DNA of 64,000 nt, taken from NCBI RefSeq assembly GCF_021462225.1, contig NC_061797.1, positions 3,713,001 through 3,777,000 of the forward strand, given 5' to 3'. The stretch comes from Girardinichthys multiradiatus. Lineage: Eukaryota > Chordata > Actinopteri > Cyprinodontiformes > Goodeidae. Below the pieces are notes generated by a model that saw only the letters and a program-made list of their open reading frames with translations, was not told where the DNA came from and made no database searches. Positions 1 to 12,211 of this stretch are shown here, piece after piece (position 1 is the stretch's first letter; every line of letters starts with the position of its first letter). Both the position numbers and the translations under genes were made by a program.

Positions 1-24
1 GTTTCCGAAACAAACTCTGTATCC

Positions 25-1140
25 ATGACTACCCACAGTGCTGAAGCCAAGACAAGAATGGATTCTCACCATTCTGTAGAATCCGATGAAACCACAAACA
101 TTCCTCCAACAGATGAAGACGTGGTTGAAAACTGGAGGGGACTAATTCTTCCACCCAAAAAAAGGAAGAGAACTTCTTATCTCACTTCCTGCACTGAATG
201 GCTCCATGCAGATCCATCGTTTGGGGCAAAAAGAGTGAACGTGGGACTATTAAAAAATGGAAACCTGCATCAACCGATTAGAGTTGGGAAATCAACAATC
301 TCTGTTCTGAACACATGTGCATTTGATGCGTTTTGTCAGTGCTTATGCTGTGCTTTCTGTGACAGCTCAGCATTTCAAAATGTTGTTAGGAACAACAGTG
401 ACAACCCCATCTTGCTGCTGGTAAAAGCCATTGCTACAGATGGTGTGACCCCAAAGATCTATTTACAGAGGGCAGAGCTGCTTAGTGCAATGTTTGAAAA
501 AATCCAGTTGAGGTCTGGTGCCCATCAAATCGATGCCCAGTGCAATATCTCCACGGTCATTGGAAAAACAATGAGAAATATATCCAGCGTTTACATCTCA
601 AAACACTGCTCTTCACAGTTCTGCCAGCTAAACAAAGGAACAACAAGGGAAGTACCATTTGTTTCTCCTGACATTTCTGTGCTGATGGACTGTGGCATGG
701 CTCAGCTTGACATTTCAGTGGAAAATGGACTCTTCCTTCCGGAGTCTCCCTGCCTTCGCCCACTACCGAAGGAATCAGAATGTCCACTTGAATTCAAAAC
801 AGGAGCCAGCACCTCAGGAAAAATGCTCTGTGCTGGAACTGTTACTCACAGCTACAGCATTGGAGAAATAACATGGATTGACACTGACCTTGCAAACACA
901 ACTCAGTTTCCTTTGAGTGAATTTCCCCCCACTGTTGCTCTCCAAGGAAAGACATTCTCTTTGAGAGGAGTCATCGCTTTCAAGGGAAGCTTGACTAAAG
1001 ATGGTCTGGGACATTACATTGCATACTGCCGAAGAGCTCCATGTGTGTGGGAGCTTTATGATGACCTGGCAAATATAGTGAAGACTGTGTCTGAAAAGAA
1101 GACAATACAACCACATGCAGCGTTATACACAGCAGACTGA
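25..1140 (+). CDS. USP-like cysteine peptidase domain protein (left-edge partial or complete)
   Basis: This 371-codon reading frame resembles ubiquitin-specific proteases (peptidase family C19). An NTCAFDAF segment at residues 96-103 looks like the USP Cys box, with Cys98 as candidate nucleophile. GHYIAYCR at 329-336 followed by WELYDD at 342-347 looks like the His box, with His330 and Asp346/347 as candidate catalytic partners, and a HAALYT end replaces the usual C-terminal strand. PPKKRKR at 43-49 is an SV40-type nuclear signal. Usual zinc-ribbon CxxC pairs are not evident. The frame is open leftward through base 1 without a stop, so the true start or an upstream exon may lie outside the window; ATG at 25 is only the first Met visible. 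No intron is apparent. Divergent USP-like frames like this also occur as multicopy, transposon-associated genes, so a host role is not established. The family call rests on motifs only. Confidence 0.6.
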   Translation: MTTHSAEAKTRMDSHHSVESDETTNIPPTDEDVVENWRGLILPPKKRKRTSYLTSCTEWLHADPSFGAKRVNVGLLKNGNLHQPIRVGKSTISVLNTCAFDAFCQCLCCAFCDSSAFQNVVRNNSDNPILLLVKAIATDGVTPKIYLQRAELLSAMFEKIQLRSGAHQIDAQCNISTVIGKTMRNISSVYISKHCSSQFCQLNKGTTREVPFVSPDISVLMDCGMAQLDISVENGLFLPESPCLRPLPKESECPLEFKTGASTSGKMLCAGTVTHSYSIGEITWIDTDLANTTQFPLSEFPPTVALQGKTFSLRGVIAFKGSLTKDGLGHYIAYCRRAPCVWELYDDLANIVKTVSEKKTIQPHAALYTAD

Positions 1141-2219
1141 ATGCTGTGAATCAACACATTTTGGGGGAAAATTTCTGAGAAGCCCAGATCAAAAGGCAAA
1201 TACATTTTGCCATGGTTTGATATTCCTGACCAGAAATAGGTTCTATTTTAATGTTCTTTGTTACAAGTTCTTAGATGGTTAAGTATGCCATATTTTGCCT
1301 GTGGTGATTTATAACATAAAGTTAATTTTCCAAATCAGAAGTGTTTATTCTTCTTTGAAAGTATAATGTAGATTACATTTTCAAACAGTAACTTGGTTAT
1401 GCGTGATCTCAGAAGTCATGGTTATCTCTCTCAATTAATTAGAATAGAAAACCTTTATTGTTCCACAATAGGAACATTTGAGTGTGTCAGCACCAAACCA
1501 ATAAGGCAATGAAAGTACACAGGTTCATATTTATCTAAAAAAGTAGAAAACTTACCCAAACTAAAAGCTATAAGAAACAAAGTGCAAAAAACAATCACAA
1601 AAAGGCTGAAAGGGATTTACAATAAAAGAGAGGAAAAATACAATACTGTGCAGTTATCAGTAAGGTATAGGTTATATATATTAAATTAGGCGTGCAGAAC
1701 AATCAGGTGACAGTGGTGACAGCATTTATGTAAACACTTGATCAGATAAAAACTTGATCAGATAAAAACTTCAATATTGGCATGAAAGTAGAAAACCTAT
1801 TGTTTGTTGGAAGCAGTGATGGTTAGTCTATAAAGTCTAACAGCAGCTCTGATCTGCAAAAAAGTACTTTTGTCCACTTAAGGTAAAGCTTCACTTAGGC
1901 TAAAGTACCTCTCCATGTCTTTACTAGCTTCATGCATGGGATGGGAAATACTGTCCAACTATGAATATATTGGTCATGTGCCCACCTCATGCCCTGAATA
2001 AAGTGCAAAACACTATAACGAGGCATACATTTTACAACATCGGATAAAAACACAATTTAACTTGCATGATGAAAGAAAAACACGAAATTAATAACTGCTT
2101 GCTTGGTGGTGATGATGTTCAGCGCAGGCCATAGACGTCATCGATTTAAGTCGTCAGTGATCGCCTGAAAGAAAATTATATAGCTTGTACATAAAAGCAG
2201 CACAAACAGCATTAAAAAG
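1141..2219. other. 3' flank of the USP-like frame, no gene seen
   Basis: This AT-rich non-coding stretch has no reading frame with recognisable content. An AATAAA at 1997-2002 is a possible poly(A) signal for the upstream frame, about 860 bases past its stop. A short AGACGTCATCG at about 2134 resembles part of the tandem unit that follows. Confidence 0.4.
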
Positions 2220-2948
2220 GTAGACCACTCCGGTTCAATTTGGAGCAAAATGGGGGGATGGTGACCTCTGGATGACCTAAAAAAATATATTATTTAATAT
2301 CTCATAAACCAAAACAGCACAAACAAAAATTTTAACGGCACAAACCTGCACAAACGAAGCACTAAAAAATGAGCCCACTCCGGTTGAATTCGGAGTAAAA
2401 TGGGGGGGTGGTGACGTCATCGGCCGAAATTAAACCTTATAATATCTCAGTTATTAAAACAGCACAAATGAAAATTTTAACGGCACAAACCTGCACAAAC
2501 GAAGCACTAAAAAATGAGCCCACTCCGGTTGAATTCGGAGTAAAATGGGGGGATGGTGACGTCATCGGCCGAAATTAAACCTTATAATATCTCAGAAAAT
2601 AAAACAGCACAAACGAAAATTTTAACGGCACAAACCTGCACAAACGAAGCACTAAAAAATGAGCCCACTCCGGTTCAATTCGGAGTAAAATGGGGGGATG
2701 GTGACGTCATCGGCCGAAATTAAACCTTATAATATCTCAGAAATTAAAACAGCACAAACGAAAATTTTAACGGCACAAACCTGCACAAATGAAGCACTAA
2801 AAAATGAGCCCACTCCGGTTCAATTCGGAGTAAAATGGGGGGATGGTGACCTCTGGATGACCTAAAAAATAATCTTTAATATCTCAGAAACCAAAACAGC
2901 ACAAACAAAAATTTTAACGGCACAAACCTGCACAAACGAAGCACTAAC
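2220..2948. repeat. 145-bp tandem repeat, five units, inner units with CRE palindromes
   Basis: The motif GAGCCCACTCCGGTT recurs at 2371, 2516, 2661 and 2806, an exact 145-base period, with a slightly longer, diverged first unit beginning near 2223. Units 2-4 contain the palindrome TGACGTCA (2412-2419, 2557-2564, 2702-2709), the consensus cAMP-response element. The first and last units share a different segment there (TGACCTCTGG). Every unit also has a G-rich run (TGGGGGG) and an AT-rich second half. No open frame runs through it. It could be a minisatellite or the internal repeat of a non-autonomous transposon. Confidence 0.9.
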
Positions 2949-2959
2949 CATTCTGTCTA

Positions 2960-4010
2960 TTTGCTGGAATTTTTCAAGTGGGTGGGGTGTCAGCTTCACG
3001 CAGCTCATAGAGATCTGCCATACAAAGTTAGTCTCTAACCACGGTAGTATATGGATAGATAATGGTGAAGCTGATTATTTATTTTCCAACTGCTTTACTG
3101 TTTTCCAGAATAGTTGAGAATTTGAATTGCACCTGAGTCGCTCCCTAAAGTAATTAATATTTGCTTGTCATACTGCTTACGTTACCTCATTTTTAAGCTG
3201 ACAAAAAGAAAGTCAGGCACATTCCAAACCAGATTTTCTAGCTTTGCACCGGGCAGCATTGTTTGTCCTTAGCAGTAACGACAGCTTTTTAGAGAACCAG
3301 GGATTGATGCGAATTTTTACACCTAGTTTCTTTACTGGGACATTCTTATTAAAGACTAAAATGAAATGATCTTTAAATATTTCAATATATGCTTTGTCTA
3401 CAGTTGGAACACATACAGTTACTTCCCAAAGTACTTCAAAAAGGTCATATTAAAAAGACTCGGCACTGGTTTTGTTTAAGAACCCGCCACTGGCTAAGCT
3501 TCCCAAGGTAGTTTGATAAAATGGCCCTTATGAATGCAAGCAATACAACAAAGATCACTAAAGTCACTGCAAAAAGTGCCAGTAGAGTACATATGGGGAG
3601 AATTTGTTAAGATCAAGTCAATTAGTGATGCTTTGTTTGATATTTTTGGGTCATATGTTGGTTGAAATACAATTTGATGAAGATTTAGAGAATCAAACAG
3701 CAGAACATTCTCAGGTGGATTAAGCATGTCCCAAATAAGATCACCCAGCAGTTTAACAGCTTCTGACCTGTTAAACGGAGCTAGGGCATTGCTTAAAGCC
3801 ATCATTGAAGAAGAAGGTGCTGAAGGGGAAGGTGGTGATAACAACCAACTACTTTTAATGTGAAATGATTAGAGAGCTTGATATTTAGAACTAATAAATC
3901 TATTTTTTGACTTCGATAGGAGAACAGTGTATTAACAATAATATTTCGCAAAAATGCCAACTCCTCCAAGAATAAGATTCTGGCATACAGGTGCGAAAGC
4001 ATAAAGAAAA
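2960..4010 (-). pseudogene. L2-like LINE relic: endonuclease C-terminus and linker to RT
   Basis: On the minus strand, two overlapping broken frames (3802-4002 and 3494-3844) read like the C-terminal half of the AP-endonuclease domain of fish L2/CR1-type LINEs, including SLIDLILTNSP and a degraded SDH-like motif (FSDLCCIACI). Further down, 3060-3480 translates with stops to the basic linker between endonuclease and reverse transcriptase (NPWFSKKLSLLLR, then an FWKTVKQLENK-like segment). The frameshift near 3840, several stops and loss of the RT domain show it is dead. The clade assignment is by motif memory and could be a related CR1-group element. Confidence 0.75.
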
Positions 4011-4079
4011 TAACAAATTAAAATGTTTCATATCATCACAATAGAAATGGGGGCAGCCATAAGGATCTACAATTTGGGC

Positions 4080-4712
4080 ACTTTCTAAAATTGTTATGAT
4101 TTGGGTTTGTTTGGTTTTTTGGTTTCGGGTTTTTCCTTTATGTTTTTCACAGTTAAGGTTTTGAATCGTTCTTCTGTTTATTATTATTATTATTATTATT
4201 CTTGTTAGATTTTTGAATCATGTTTCTGTTTGTTTTTCTGGTCATGCTTTAGTTTTGTCATCTTGTTCATGTTTTGTTAAGTTTGGTTTTCGGATCTGGT
4301 TATGCTTTTGTTTCATGTTTTTCTAGTTTCTGTTAGTTTGTGTTCAAGAGTCTCTGTTTTGCTCCAGCCACGTTTTGTTCTTCTGTCAGTTAACGTTTTC
4401 CGGTTCACCTGCACCTAGTTAATCTGTCTTCTTGTTTCACCTGGTTCACTCACCATATATACACACCTGTCCTGTTTATTCCTCGTGGAAACATTCTCAA
4501 ATCGTCTTGTTTACAGATCATGCACATGTCTTGCTTTTTGGACCATGCCATGCCTGTCTGGCCAGCCTGTTTCTGTTTTGTTCCTGCCTCATCTGTGAGT
4601 GAATTCTTGTTGATTAAATCTTTTTTTTTCACTTACCATTACACTGCCTGTTCGTCTGCATTCTGGGGTCCTATTTCGTAAGCCAAAACAAAAATCTTAG
4701 TGACAATAACTG
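4080..4712 (+). repeat. LTR-like interspersed repeat with an ATT microsatellite
   Basis: This T-rich block carries a (TTA)n tract at 4178-4201, a TATA-like CATATATACACACC at about 4454, and an ATTAAATC poly(A)-like signal near 4614. It ends with CTGCATTCTGGGGTCC, a sequence style I associate with 3' ends of fish LTR retroelements. A similar CTGCATTTGGGTCC end occurs at about 18195. Boundaries and class are uncertain, and no coding region accompanies it. Confidence 0.4.
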
Positions 4713-7700
4713 TCATGATCTCTTTGTTATAAATACACACCTCTAAAAAAGAAGACAGGAGCATTATTTTCTGAGGTTTAGAGAAGTAGTATTGTATTTC
4801 AGCCAGAGTCATAGTCCTTTATTAATAGGAAGATGCAGCAAGGTGGCAGAGCACAAGCCCCGCTGGTGAAGCGGGGCAGAGCTGGAAGCCGGGCATGAGC
4901 AGCAAAATGTAACAGCAGGCCAGCGGAGCACAGGCTCTACAGGAGGAGCAGGCCAGAACAACAAGCAGCGAAGATGGGGCGGGGCAGTGCGTTGCGTCAC
5001 AAAGCAACAGTTCCTGCAAGCAGAGCAGGGCGAAGCAGCAGATCAGGAGAGCACAGGCTCCTTGGGTGGAGAGTAAGATATACATATACTGTATATAAGT
5101 AATAGTATTACTCTTTGTTTAGTCTAATATGATATTTGTTGTTTACCTGGATCCTACCACTTCAGGTGATTTAGCCTCTAATCCATTAAAACCATCCTAC
5201 GTTGTCCAATCAATTGCCTGAATGAGATATGCAGATATAATTCTGACTCCTATCTAACAACTGTGTTCTAACAGTTTTTCTCTTGTCTTCTGTCTGTCTC
5301 TATCTTTCATCCAGCCTGCAGAATAATGAGCACTATGGACCCATTACTTTTCATCACTCTTCTCTTCCTGCATAAGCTCCTGTTTATACTTTTAGCCTAC
5401 TAAAGAGATTTTCCAGAATTCTAGTTTGCCTACAGGTTTACAGACAAATGGATGGGAGGGGAAAGGCATCTCTCAGAAATGCCATGGAGATGCAGCAGCA
5501 TGACTAGTGACTGTTGAGAATGTGGAGAGGAGAAACAAGCTCTGTTAGAGCCAGGGCATGATAATGGCTGTACCTGTGTTCTGCATCACAAATCCTCACA
5601 TTATTGTCAGCATTTCCAATGTGTGTCCATCAAAACTCTGTGAGCCAACTGTTCATCTGAAACTAGATTCTCACATTTGTTGTATCAATGACAAGTAACC
5701 TCCAAGATTCTTTTTCTTCTTTTCTCAAAGATAGAAATTTAATCAGCATGGGATATCATTTATAGACAACTATTTTTCCGCAGCTATGTCAGACCTCCTC
5801 AGTATACAGACGTATTTTTCAAAATATGTTTGAGTCTACCATTCCTCCATGAACACATACACACACTTTTGTTCCCATTGCAATGTTCCATAACAAAAAC
5901 AAATGTGTGATATATTTTGAGTGAGATAAGATGTACCTTAGTATTGTTCACTTAGTATGAAACACTTCTTTTAATGTCTTTTTTGTTAAACTTATGGTGA
6001 TCAGTGAAACATTTCACCACTATGACACATAGGTTTATTGATAACATGCAGCAGCCATTCAGGTGAACGTTGATATAATAAAAGATTGCAAAGATATTGT
6101 GTGTTAATGTCTTTCATTTTATCACAGGGCAGCTGAGATGGGTTCTCATCCAACCTTTCTCTGGGCGTTGCTTTTAACCCAGCGCCTCCCCGGAGCAACC
6201 ATATTGTTTGCGAGAAATCTCTCAATTAGTAATGCCCCATTTTCAGCAAACATCTGTCATTATTACACTCTGACTGAAAAAAGTTAAGCACCTGCAAGAA
6301 ATAGTCCAGTTTGTTCCTAATTTGGTACACAAGCAGACTACTAAAGATGTACTCTTAAGAAGCTGCCAAAGCTAGAGAGGGCAGTAGAACAGATAAATGG
6401 TGATATTAGAATTGGAATGATAGCATTACAGGCTGTGGTTAAAGTATCCAACAGACATTCAAAACAGTGTTTTTTATAGATATCTCAAAGATATATTAGA
6501 TAACATCCCTATCACTTGAATGAGTTGCCCTTTTCAGAATGCCATGAAGTCCAATTTCTCAGCATGTGTAGACCATGGTTTGCACAAGGTAGATCACACA
6601 AAGGGAGGATGATTGTATTGTGTGGCAAGCATTATGGAAACGCAGGACATCAATGTCTGTGATTCAGACACAGGTATTGAACTCTTTATATTACCTTGTC
6701 TCTCATTCCGCAAAGGGTTTAAATAACTTTTTTCAATGTCCCATGGACTGACTTATCAATAACAGAACATCAGAAATGGCTGCATCAGGAGCACTGCCAT
6801 AACCAGGAGGCATAGACTGATTAACGAGTGATGCCTCAGCAATAAAATTTCATCATGAATTACCAGAGATCACTGTGAACCTATCGTGATGGCAATGAGA
6901 GAGAAGCACTCCTCCAAATATCCTGGAAAGATGCACAGGTGTTGCATTGTAATGGTATGGCTTCAATAACATACTATGTTTGCACATCTTACTCTTCTTG
7001 AGACACCTCCCTGATACAATGTTTTAGCCATTTTCACCACCGTAATTTTGGAAGTGCAGTAGGCAGCATATATATCACTACAATACTCAGAATGGGGCTA
7101 CAAACAAAGAAATAGCATTTGTTCTAAAAAGAACAAACATATAACTGCAATTATTCTGAGAAAGGCCACCACAGTCATTGGGACAGAACTGTCTGAGAAG
7201 CATTTCTGGAAAGGCATCGCAGAACCCTGTACAGTAGGTGATAGAAAGGTGAATGCATAAAAAAACAAATAATATTTAGACTGCCTGGGATTTAGTCTTT
7301 AAATATTTTGCAGGTAAGACAGATTATTGTGGCCAGTCAATATGACTATGGGGTGTTCAGCCTCAGACCAGTATCACTCCATTCTATTAACATCAACTTT
7401 ACTGCCATACATTCCTGTTCTCCAACTTTATTATGTGCTCAGATAAGTGTGAGGAATTAAAGCGCAGGGATGCAATTTCACCTCAAGACTGGACTTTTGG
7501 AAAGGACTGTCTTAACACCTAAGTTTAAAACATAAACCTCATAAAGACTCAGTTATAGACGCCTTTCAGATTTTCGCGCACAAATAGGTGGGTATCACTT
7601 TTTTGGTTACACAGGACAAGAGGAAATAGCAACAAATAGTATGCTTAACCTCAATATTTTTTTATTTTTTCTGAATGAAAACCATCAGAATATAACAGTA

Positions 7701-8389
7701 GTACATTCAACAAACTGAGTCATACAATTCAGATAACTGACCAGATCAAAGGCTGAAAATCAGATCCGCACAAACCCAACAAATTCTAATAAAAAGTCTC
7801 AGTTCCTAACACATTTTGGTGAAGCTTAATGAGCTAATGTAATTTTAGTAACTGTCAAGATACACTCAACAACCAATTGTTATCACCATTCTTATGAAGC
7901 TAATAATATGTCTGCATAATGTTTATTTGAAATATTCATGCTTTTGCTGGATGATTTGTGTATCCAAGTAATGTTTTTGAATTTCCCAGAATCTGAGCAG
8001 AAACATCCTGGAGCATCTTCAGTTGTGGGGATAGGGGTGAAATAGCGACATTATTTTGCTCATCCAGAGATGCAACTTTTCACATTACTGCGGGGCCAGA
8101 GAGCAACCATCATGTCAGACTGAGACAGAGGCTGAAGACTCCCCACTGAATTAATCTCATCTCTTTCAGCTGAGCCAAGCAGATAGAATGTGACTAACCT
8201 GCATCTTACATAAGCCATAATGACGCGTAATCAAGCATATCCAATAACCAGTGCCTTAGGAAAGCTTTCATAATGTGTCATCTGCAAAGGGCCTCTGAAA
8301 AGTAGTTAAGCTGCTAGGGCCTCACTTTAGACTTGGCTTTAGACTTATTTTGAAAATACATGTTATTAATAATCTAGACCAATGGATCT
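4713..8389. other. Long intergenic stretch, one GC-rich block, no gene seen
   Basis: No supported gene was found. Between 4830 and 5085 the base composition shifts to GC-rich, with short internal repeats (AGAGCACAGGCTC- and GCAGGCCAG-like words). This gives spurious frames on the minus strand but no recognised protein. The rest is AT-rich unique-looking sequence. Confidence 0.4.
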
Positions 8390-8640
8390 TATAATAGTGA
8401 GCGTGGCTTTCATCCTGGTCAAGAAACAATGGACTATACCTCCTATTAATAGAGCTATGGAAGTTTGATGTTTGAGTTCACATGTGTTTTGTACATGTGG
8501 AGAAAGCTTCCGATGGTGTCCCCTGAAGTAATTTGGTTGAGAGCATTAAGGAAACATGGTCTGCTGTTTTCACAGTCCCTGTATCCACAAAAAATATCTG
8601 TGAAGGCATTCTCAGCATAAATTTGAGTCTGTCCCTGCTT
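8390..8640 (+). pseudogene. LINE reverse-transcriptase fragment
   Basis: With stops and frame changes, the plus strand translates to a decayed version of the region before and around RT motif A of a non-LTR retrotransposon. A GFRPGRGTMDQ-like stretch (about 8406-8440) is followed by a CFVDLEKAYDRVP-like stretch (about 8483-8520) and a LREYGV-like stretch. The fragment is about 250 bases, with no long frame. The clade cannot be set from this much. Confidence 0.55.
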
Positions 8641-10157
8641 TTGTGGTGGAAATTAAACCTTTAAATAATTTTATGAGACAACCAGTTGGTTATATAGTAA
8701 GTGCTGGAATAATTGTATATAGATATATCTTACATTTGCTCTTCTATTTATCTTTACTATTTGACCTTTATAACCTTTCATGCTGTATGTGTAAGCAAAC
8801 ATGTGATGAGTTCTTTTGCAGCCAAGGAGGAAAGGTGGAATCGAGATGATGCAATCACAGTTGGGGACTCATCACAAAGATAACAGTTGATCGTGCTGAG
8901 AGGATCGCACATATCTTAAGATTATGGAGACTATGCAAGTGTGTTTGTACAAGATAAAGGGGTACATGATCTATGTCACGTTGCTGCTGTTTGTTCCCCC
9001 ACCCTTTAGAGCAGCAACGCTCATGTAACTAGGGACCGCCCTAAAGATAATAAAAAGAGGATTTGGCGAGATGTGTTTCAGAGCGGTAGGAGATTTGTAA
9101 CTGAAGCACATCTCTGTCCGTTCTCCTCACAGCGAGTAAGAAACTAATTATCTTGTCTTTCTCTTCTTTTTTGTGATGTTATAGGTATTTTAGGTTGTTT
9201 GAACCTGACAGTAAGATTAAATACTTATTGACTGTTGCAACAGGAGAGTGACGGACCAAAACCATCAGCTTTACAATGACACTGAAATACAGCTACCACT
9301 CAAAGTATTTTATACTCATTACCAGAACCTTCCTCCTGCAACCCAGACATACACAAAACCACACCATGAGAATGTGATAACCTTATGATCTCCAGCACAG
9401 TTGTCACAGAAGTCACACGCAGATCACACACACATCATACACAGATCACACACAGGCTGCGTTTAAGTTTAACTCATACTGATAAATATTTTCTAAAAAT
9501 ATATAAGGATAAGCAAACATAAGTAAAATTAAGCAAATTAAAAATTTAAATTCTGGATTAAAATTCTTCTACAGATTTGACCTGAATTAAATTACTGCTG
9601 CCCATTTTAACCAGTTTGTTTGCTGTATTTATTGACAGGATCTCATGGTGCAGTTGTGGGAAGTAGGTGTCTAGTCCGGAAACCTCAGAACTTTATATGT
9701 CTTTAGGATATAACATGGTTCTGTTGGTGTCTTTAGACTATACTGTTCATCATGCACTGCACGACTCATAAAAATGGATGGAATGTGACTCAACTCATTT
9801 CTTTTCTGAAGCATTGGTTTTCAACAAGAAAAGATGGAATGATTGTCAATGGGAGGCAGAGGCCCCAATGCATGTGAAGAAATATTCTGGTATGTAGTTC
9901 ATGAGTGATAGGAAGACAGAGAATCAGATAGATAGATTTGATTTGTCAACAATAATTAGGGTAGTATTTTGGTCTGTAGTATAGACATAGCAGTCGAGTC
10001 AGCTACTAAACCTGCATTCCAACTCTCTGTTATGTTCATGGCGGAAAGAATGTGATTCCAGATACAAGAGACTGAAATGAAATTCCTCCTTAGAGTGGCT
10101 GGGCTCAGCCTTAGTGATCAGGGGAGCTGCCCGCATCTCTATGGGGGAAGCTTAGAG
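8641..10157. other. Intergenic, no gene seen
   Basis: No supported gene. At 8880-9250 there is a TATA-like AATAAAAAG and a GATTAAATA followed by TTGCAACAGGAG, reminiscent of an LTR, but no terminal or target duplication was found. The rest is unremarkable AT-rich sequence. Confidence 0.35.
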
Positions 10158-12211
10158 TAGTGTTCTTTAACCCTGGTCCTTAAAGCACACTGCCCTGCAT
10201 GATTTAAGTTTTCCTACTGTTGTGACTATAAATCTGAAAGAATTATTTAATATTTAATGTTAATAATTTTATATTTTATCAAATAATATTTTGGTCTGTT
10301 AAGGCTTGTCCTGTGAATACCAGCCCAGTAAGGCAATGGTATCAGGACAAGATAGAAAAGGGTGAGACAAGCTCTGACATTATTGAACAGCAAAACTCTG
10401 CACACACGGAATGAGTTCACACAATTTCTTAAAATACAAGAATTTATTAACAAAGATAAGTTAACTCAAAATCAAACATATTTCAACCAACAAACTCTTT
10501 ACTATGCTAAAACAATCCAACTAAACTACCAAGCAGAATGAAAGAATAATGAAGACTAATGGGCTATGTACAATATAAACAAGTTGATTAAAGATGATTG
10601 AAAATTATGACCAAAAGAGTGATGCAACATTACCATGCAATGTTTTTGTTTGAGAACCAAGGATTATCTTGAAGGATCTGGAAATGAAGTTAAGATAGTC
10701 TTGGAACTAACTTAGGCAATAATCGGCAAACATTTAGACAACCATTCACAATGCAAGATCAGATAAAATATTATTTTAATAAAATAATGTTTTAAAGAAT
10801 GGTCTGCTGAATAAAACCAACCTTCTAGATGACTAATTTTCAAAGGTGTATCCTTAGCTGCCTTTGTTTATTAAAATAATATTTAAAGAAATATTATTAA
10901 GGAAATGGTCAAATATTTAAGGAAATATTTTGGAAAAGAGCCACTTCTTTCTAGAGAAATGGGGCTTAATGGTGTTTACTTAGTTATCAAATTTAGTATA
11001 ATAATGTTAGGGAAATATTATTTACTGGATTGAAAACTAACAACCGTTCTGGGTAAATATTCTTTAGTAGCAAGCACGTGTTCTTAGCTGTTAGCAGTGA
11101 AAGCTAACAAAAGAAGCTGATAACTTAGCACCAGAATCAAACACACACCTTTAAAATACCATTAATAAAAAGGGTTAAAATGCATAAGCATGGACGGCAC
11201 GTTATGATCAATCTTCTGTGTTAAAATCACCCTTTAAACAAAGTTTGTCTTAACTTTAAAAACACACAAACACCGAACACAAAACTGAGCACGTGTGCTG
11301 CAGATAGCCTGCTAGCACTAAGATAGCAGAGTTCCACACAAACAAAACCAAACTTCATAAAATGAAAACGTTCAGATCATTTCACCCTAAATCTCTCTGC
11401 CCAAACCCTAACCTTGTTTGAAACTTGTTGAGAAGGAATTGTCCGGGCGACGACGACGTTTGAAGAAAGCTCTGTGAAACAAAGGGTTAGCTTCCAGCTA
11501 ACCTCCAGAGCAGTGACTAGGGGGGGGGGGGGCGCTCTGTCGGGCTGACCAAACTGCACGTTACCACGGTGAAGCGCCTCCTGTTGTCCTCTTTCCAGAC
11601 TGGGAAAACCGCTCCACTTGGCTTCTCTGCTGGGAATTCTCTGGAACACAGTTTGCTTCTGCAAGCCTCAGAGAAAAAGTCAAGCCAGGCGTGTACCTTA
11701 ATTCCCATTCATGAATGAATCTACCAGACACACAGACAGTGATTCATTTGTACTTATCTTAGTGCATATGATCGATGATCGCATGACACTCTCGGATCCA
11801 GTTGGAGAGTTATGTCTTTTTGCCAGCAAAGAGACATTAGGGCGCTGCGTCTCCCCTGTCCGGTCCCTCTGGAGGCCGTGTGAAAGAGAAAGAGTCCTTG
11901 GAAAGGGGGTGCTTTTATATAGCCAGTGTCATCATGGGAAGTCCGCTGTTACCCCCCTTCCCCTTCTGAAGTTGTGCTGGAAGTCGGTTAAATGCAAATT
12001 ATTTTGAAAGTTCCAGAAAAGTTTGTACCGGAGTTTTAATGTTGTAATCCATGGCTATGGGTCCCAACACTACTTCAACATACCTGATTCAGCTGATTGC
12101 AGTTCATCAAAGCCTGTCAATCAGCCATCAATTGAAATCATGTGTGGTGAAGCAGGGGAACATCTAAAACTTGTAGGGCAGTGTGCCTTGAGGACCAGCC
12201 CTGAAAAACAT
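10158..12211. mobile_element. MITE (hAT-like) split by an LTR insertion
   Basis: The left piece (10158-10217) begins TAGTGTTCTTTAACCCTGGTCC. The right piece (12070-12211) ends with its inverted counterpart, reading GACCAGCCCTGAAAAACATA on +. Both also share the inner words GCACACTGCCCTGCATG and GGGCAGTGTGCCTTG as inverted copies. Together they form a palindrome-like element of about 200 bases whose middle is interrupted by the solo LTR at 10218-12069. A related right half lies at 37320-37440. The superfamily label is from memory of similar fish repeats. Confidence 0.65.
10218..12069 (-). mobile_element. Solo LTR, ~1.85 kb, copy 1
   Basis: On + the element starts TGTTGTGAC and ends GTCCCAACA, so the termini are inverted TGTTG/CAACA as in retroviral and LTR-retrotransposon LTRs. 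It is flanked by the 4-base duplication CTAC (10214-10217 and 12070-12073), and removing it restores the host MITE. Transcriptional sense is on the minus strand: a TATATAAAAGC box lies at about 11911-11921 near the U3 end, and an AATAAA (TTTATT on +, about 10443) lies near the far end. A poly-G/C run is at 11521-11532. No internal coding region remains, consistent with LTR-LTR recombination. A 4-base duplication fits many retroviruses, but the parent family cannot be named. Confidence 0.8.

Noticed and set aside
2220..2948. CRISPR-like array
   Set aside because: Units are contiguous 145-base tandem copies with no unique spacers, in vertebrate DNA.
4809..5085. Minus-strand frames rich in Cys/Leu
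   Set aside because: They come from a small GC-rich block with internal word repeats; no domain, start context or splice signals.
8643..8849. 68-codon frame with a hydrophobic centre
   Set aside because: It overlaps the end of a LINE RT relic and matches nothing recognised.
11377..12007. Short frames at 11377-11708 (-) and 11711-12007 (+)
   Set aside because: They fall inside the solo LTR near its promoter and are not conserved in frame in the inverted copy.
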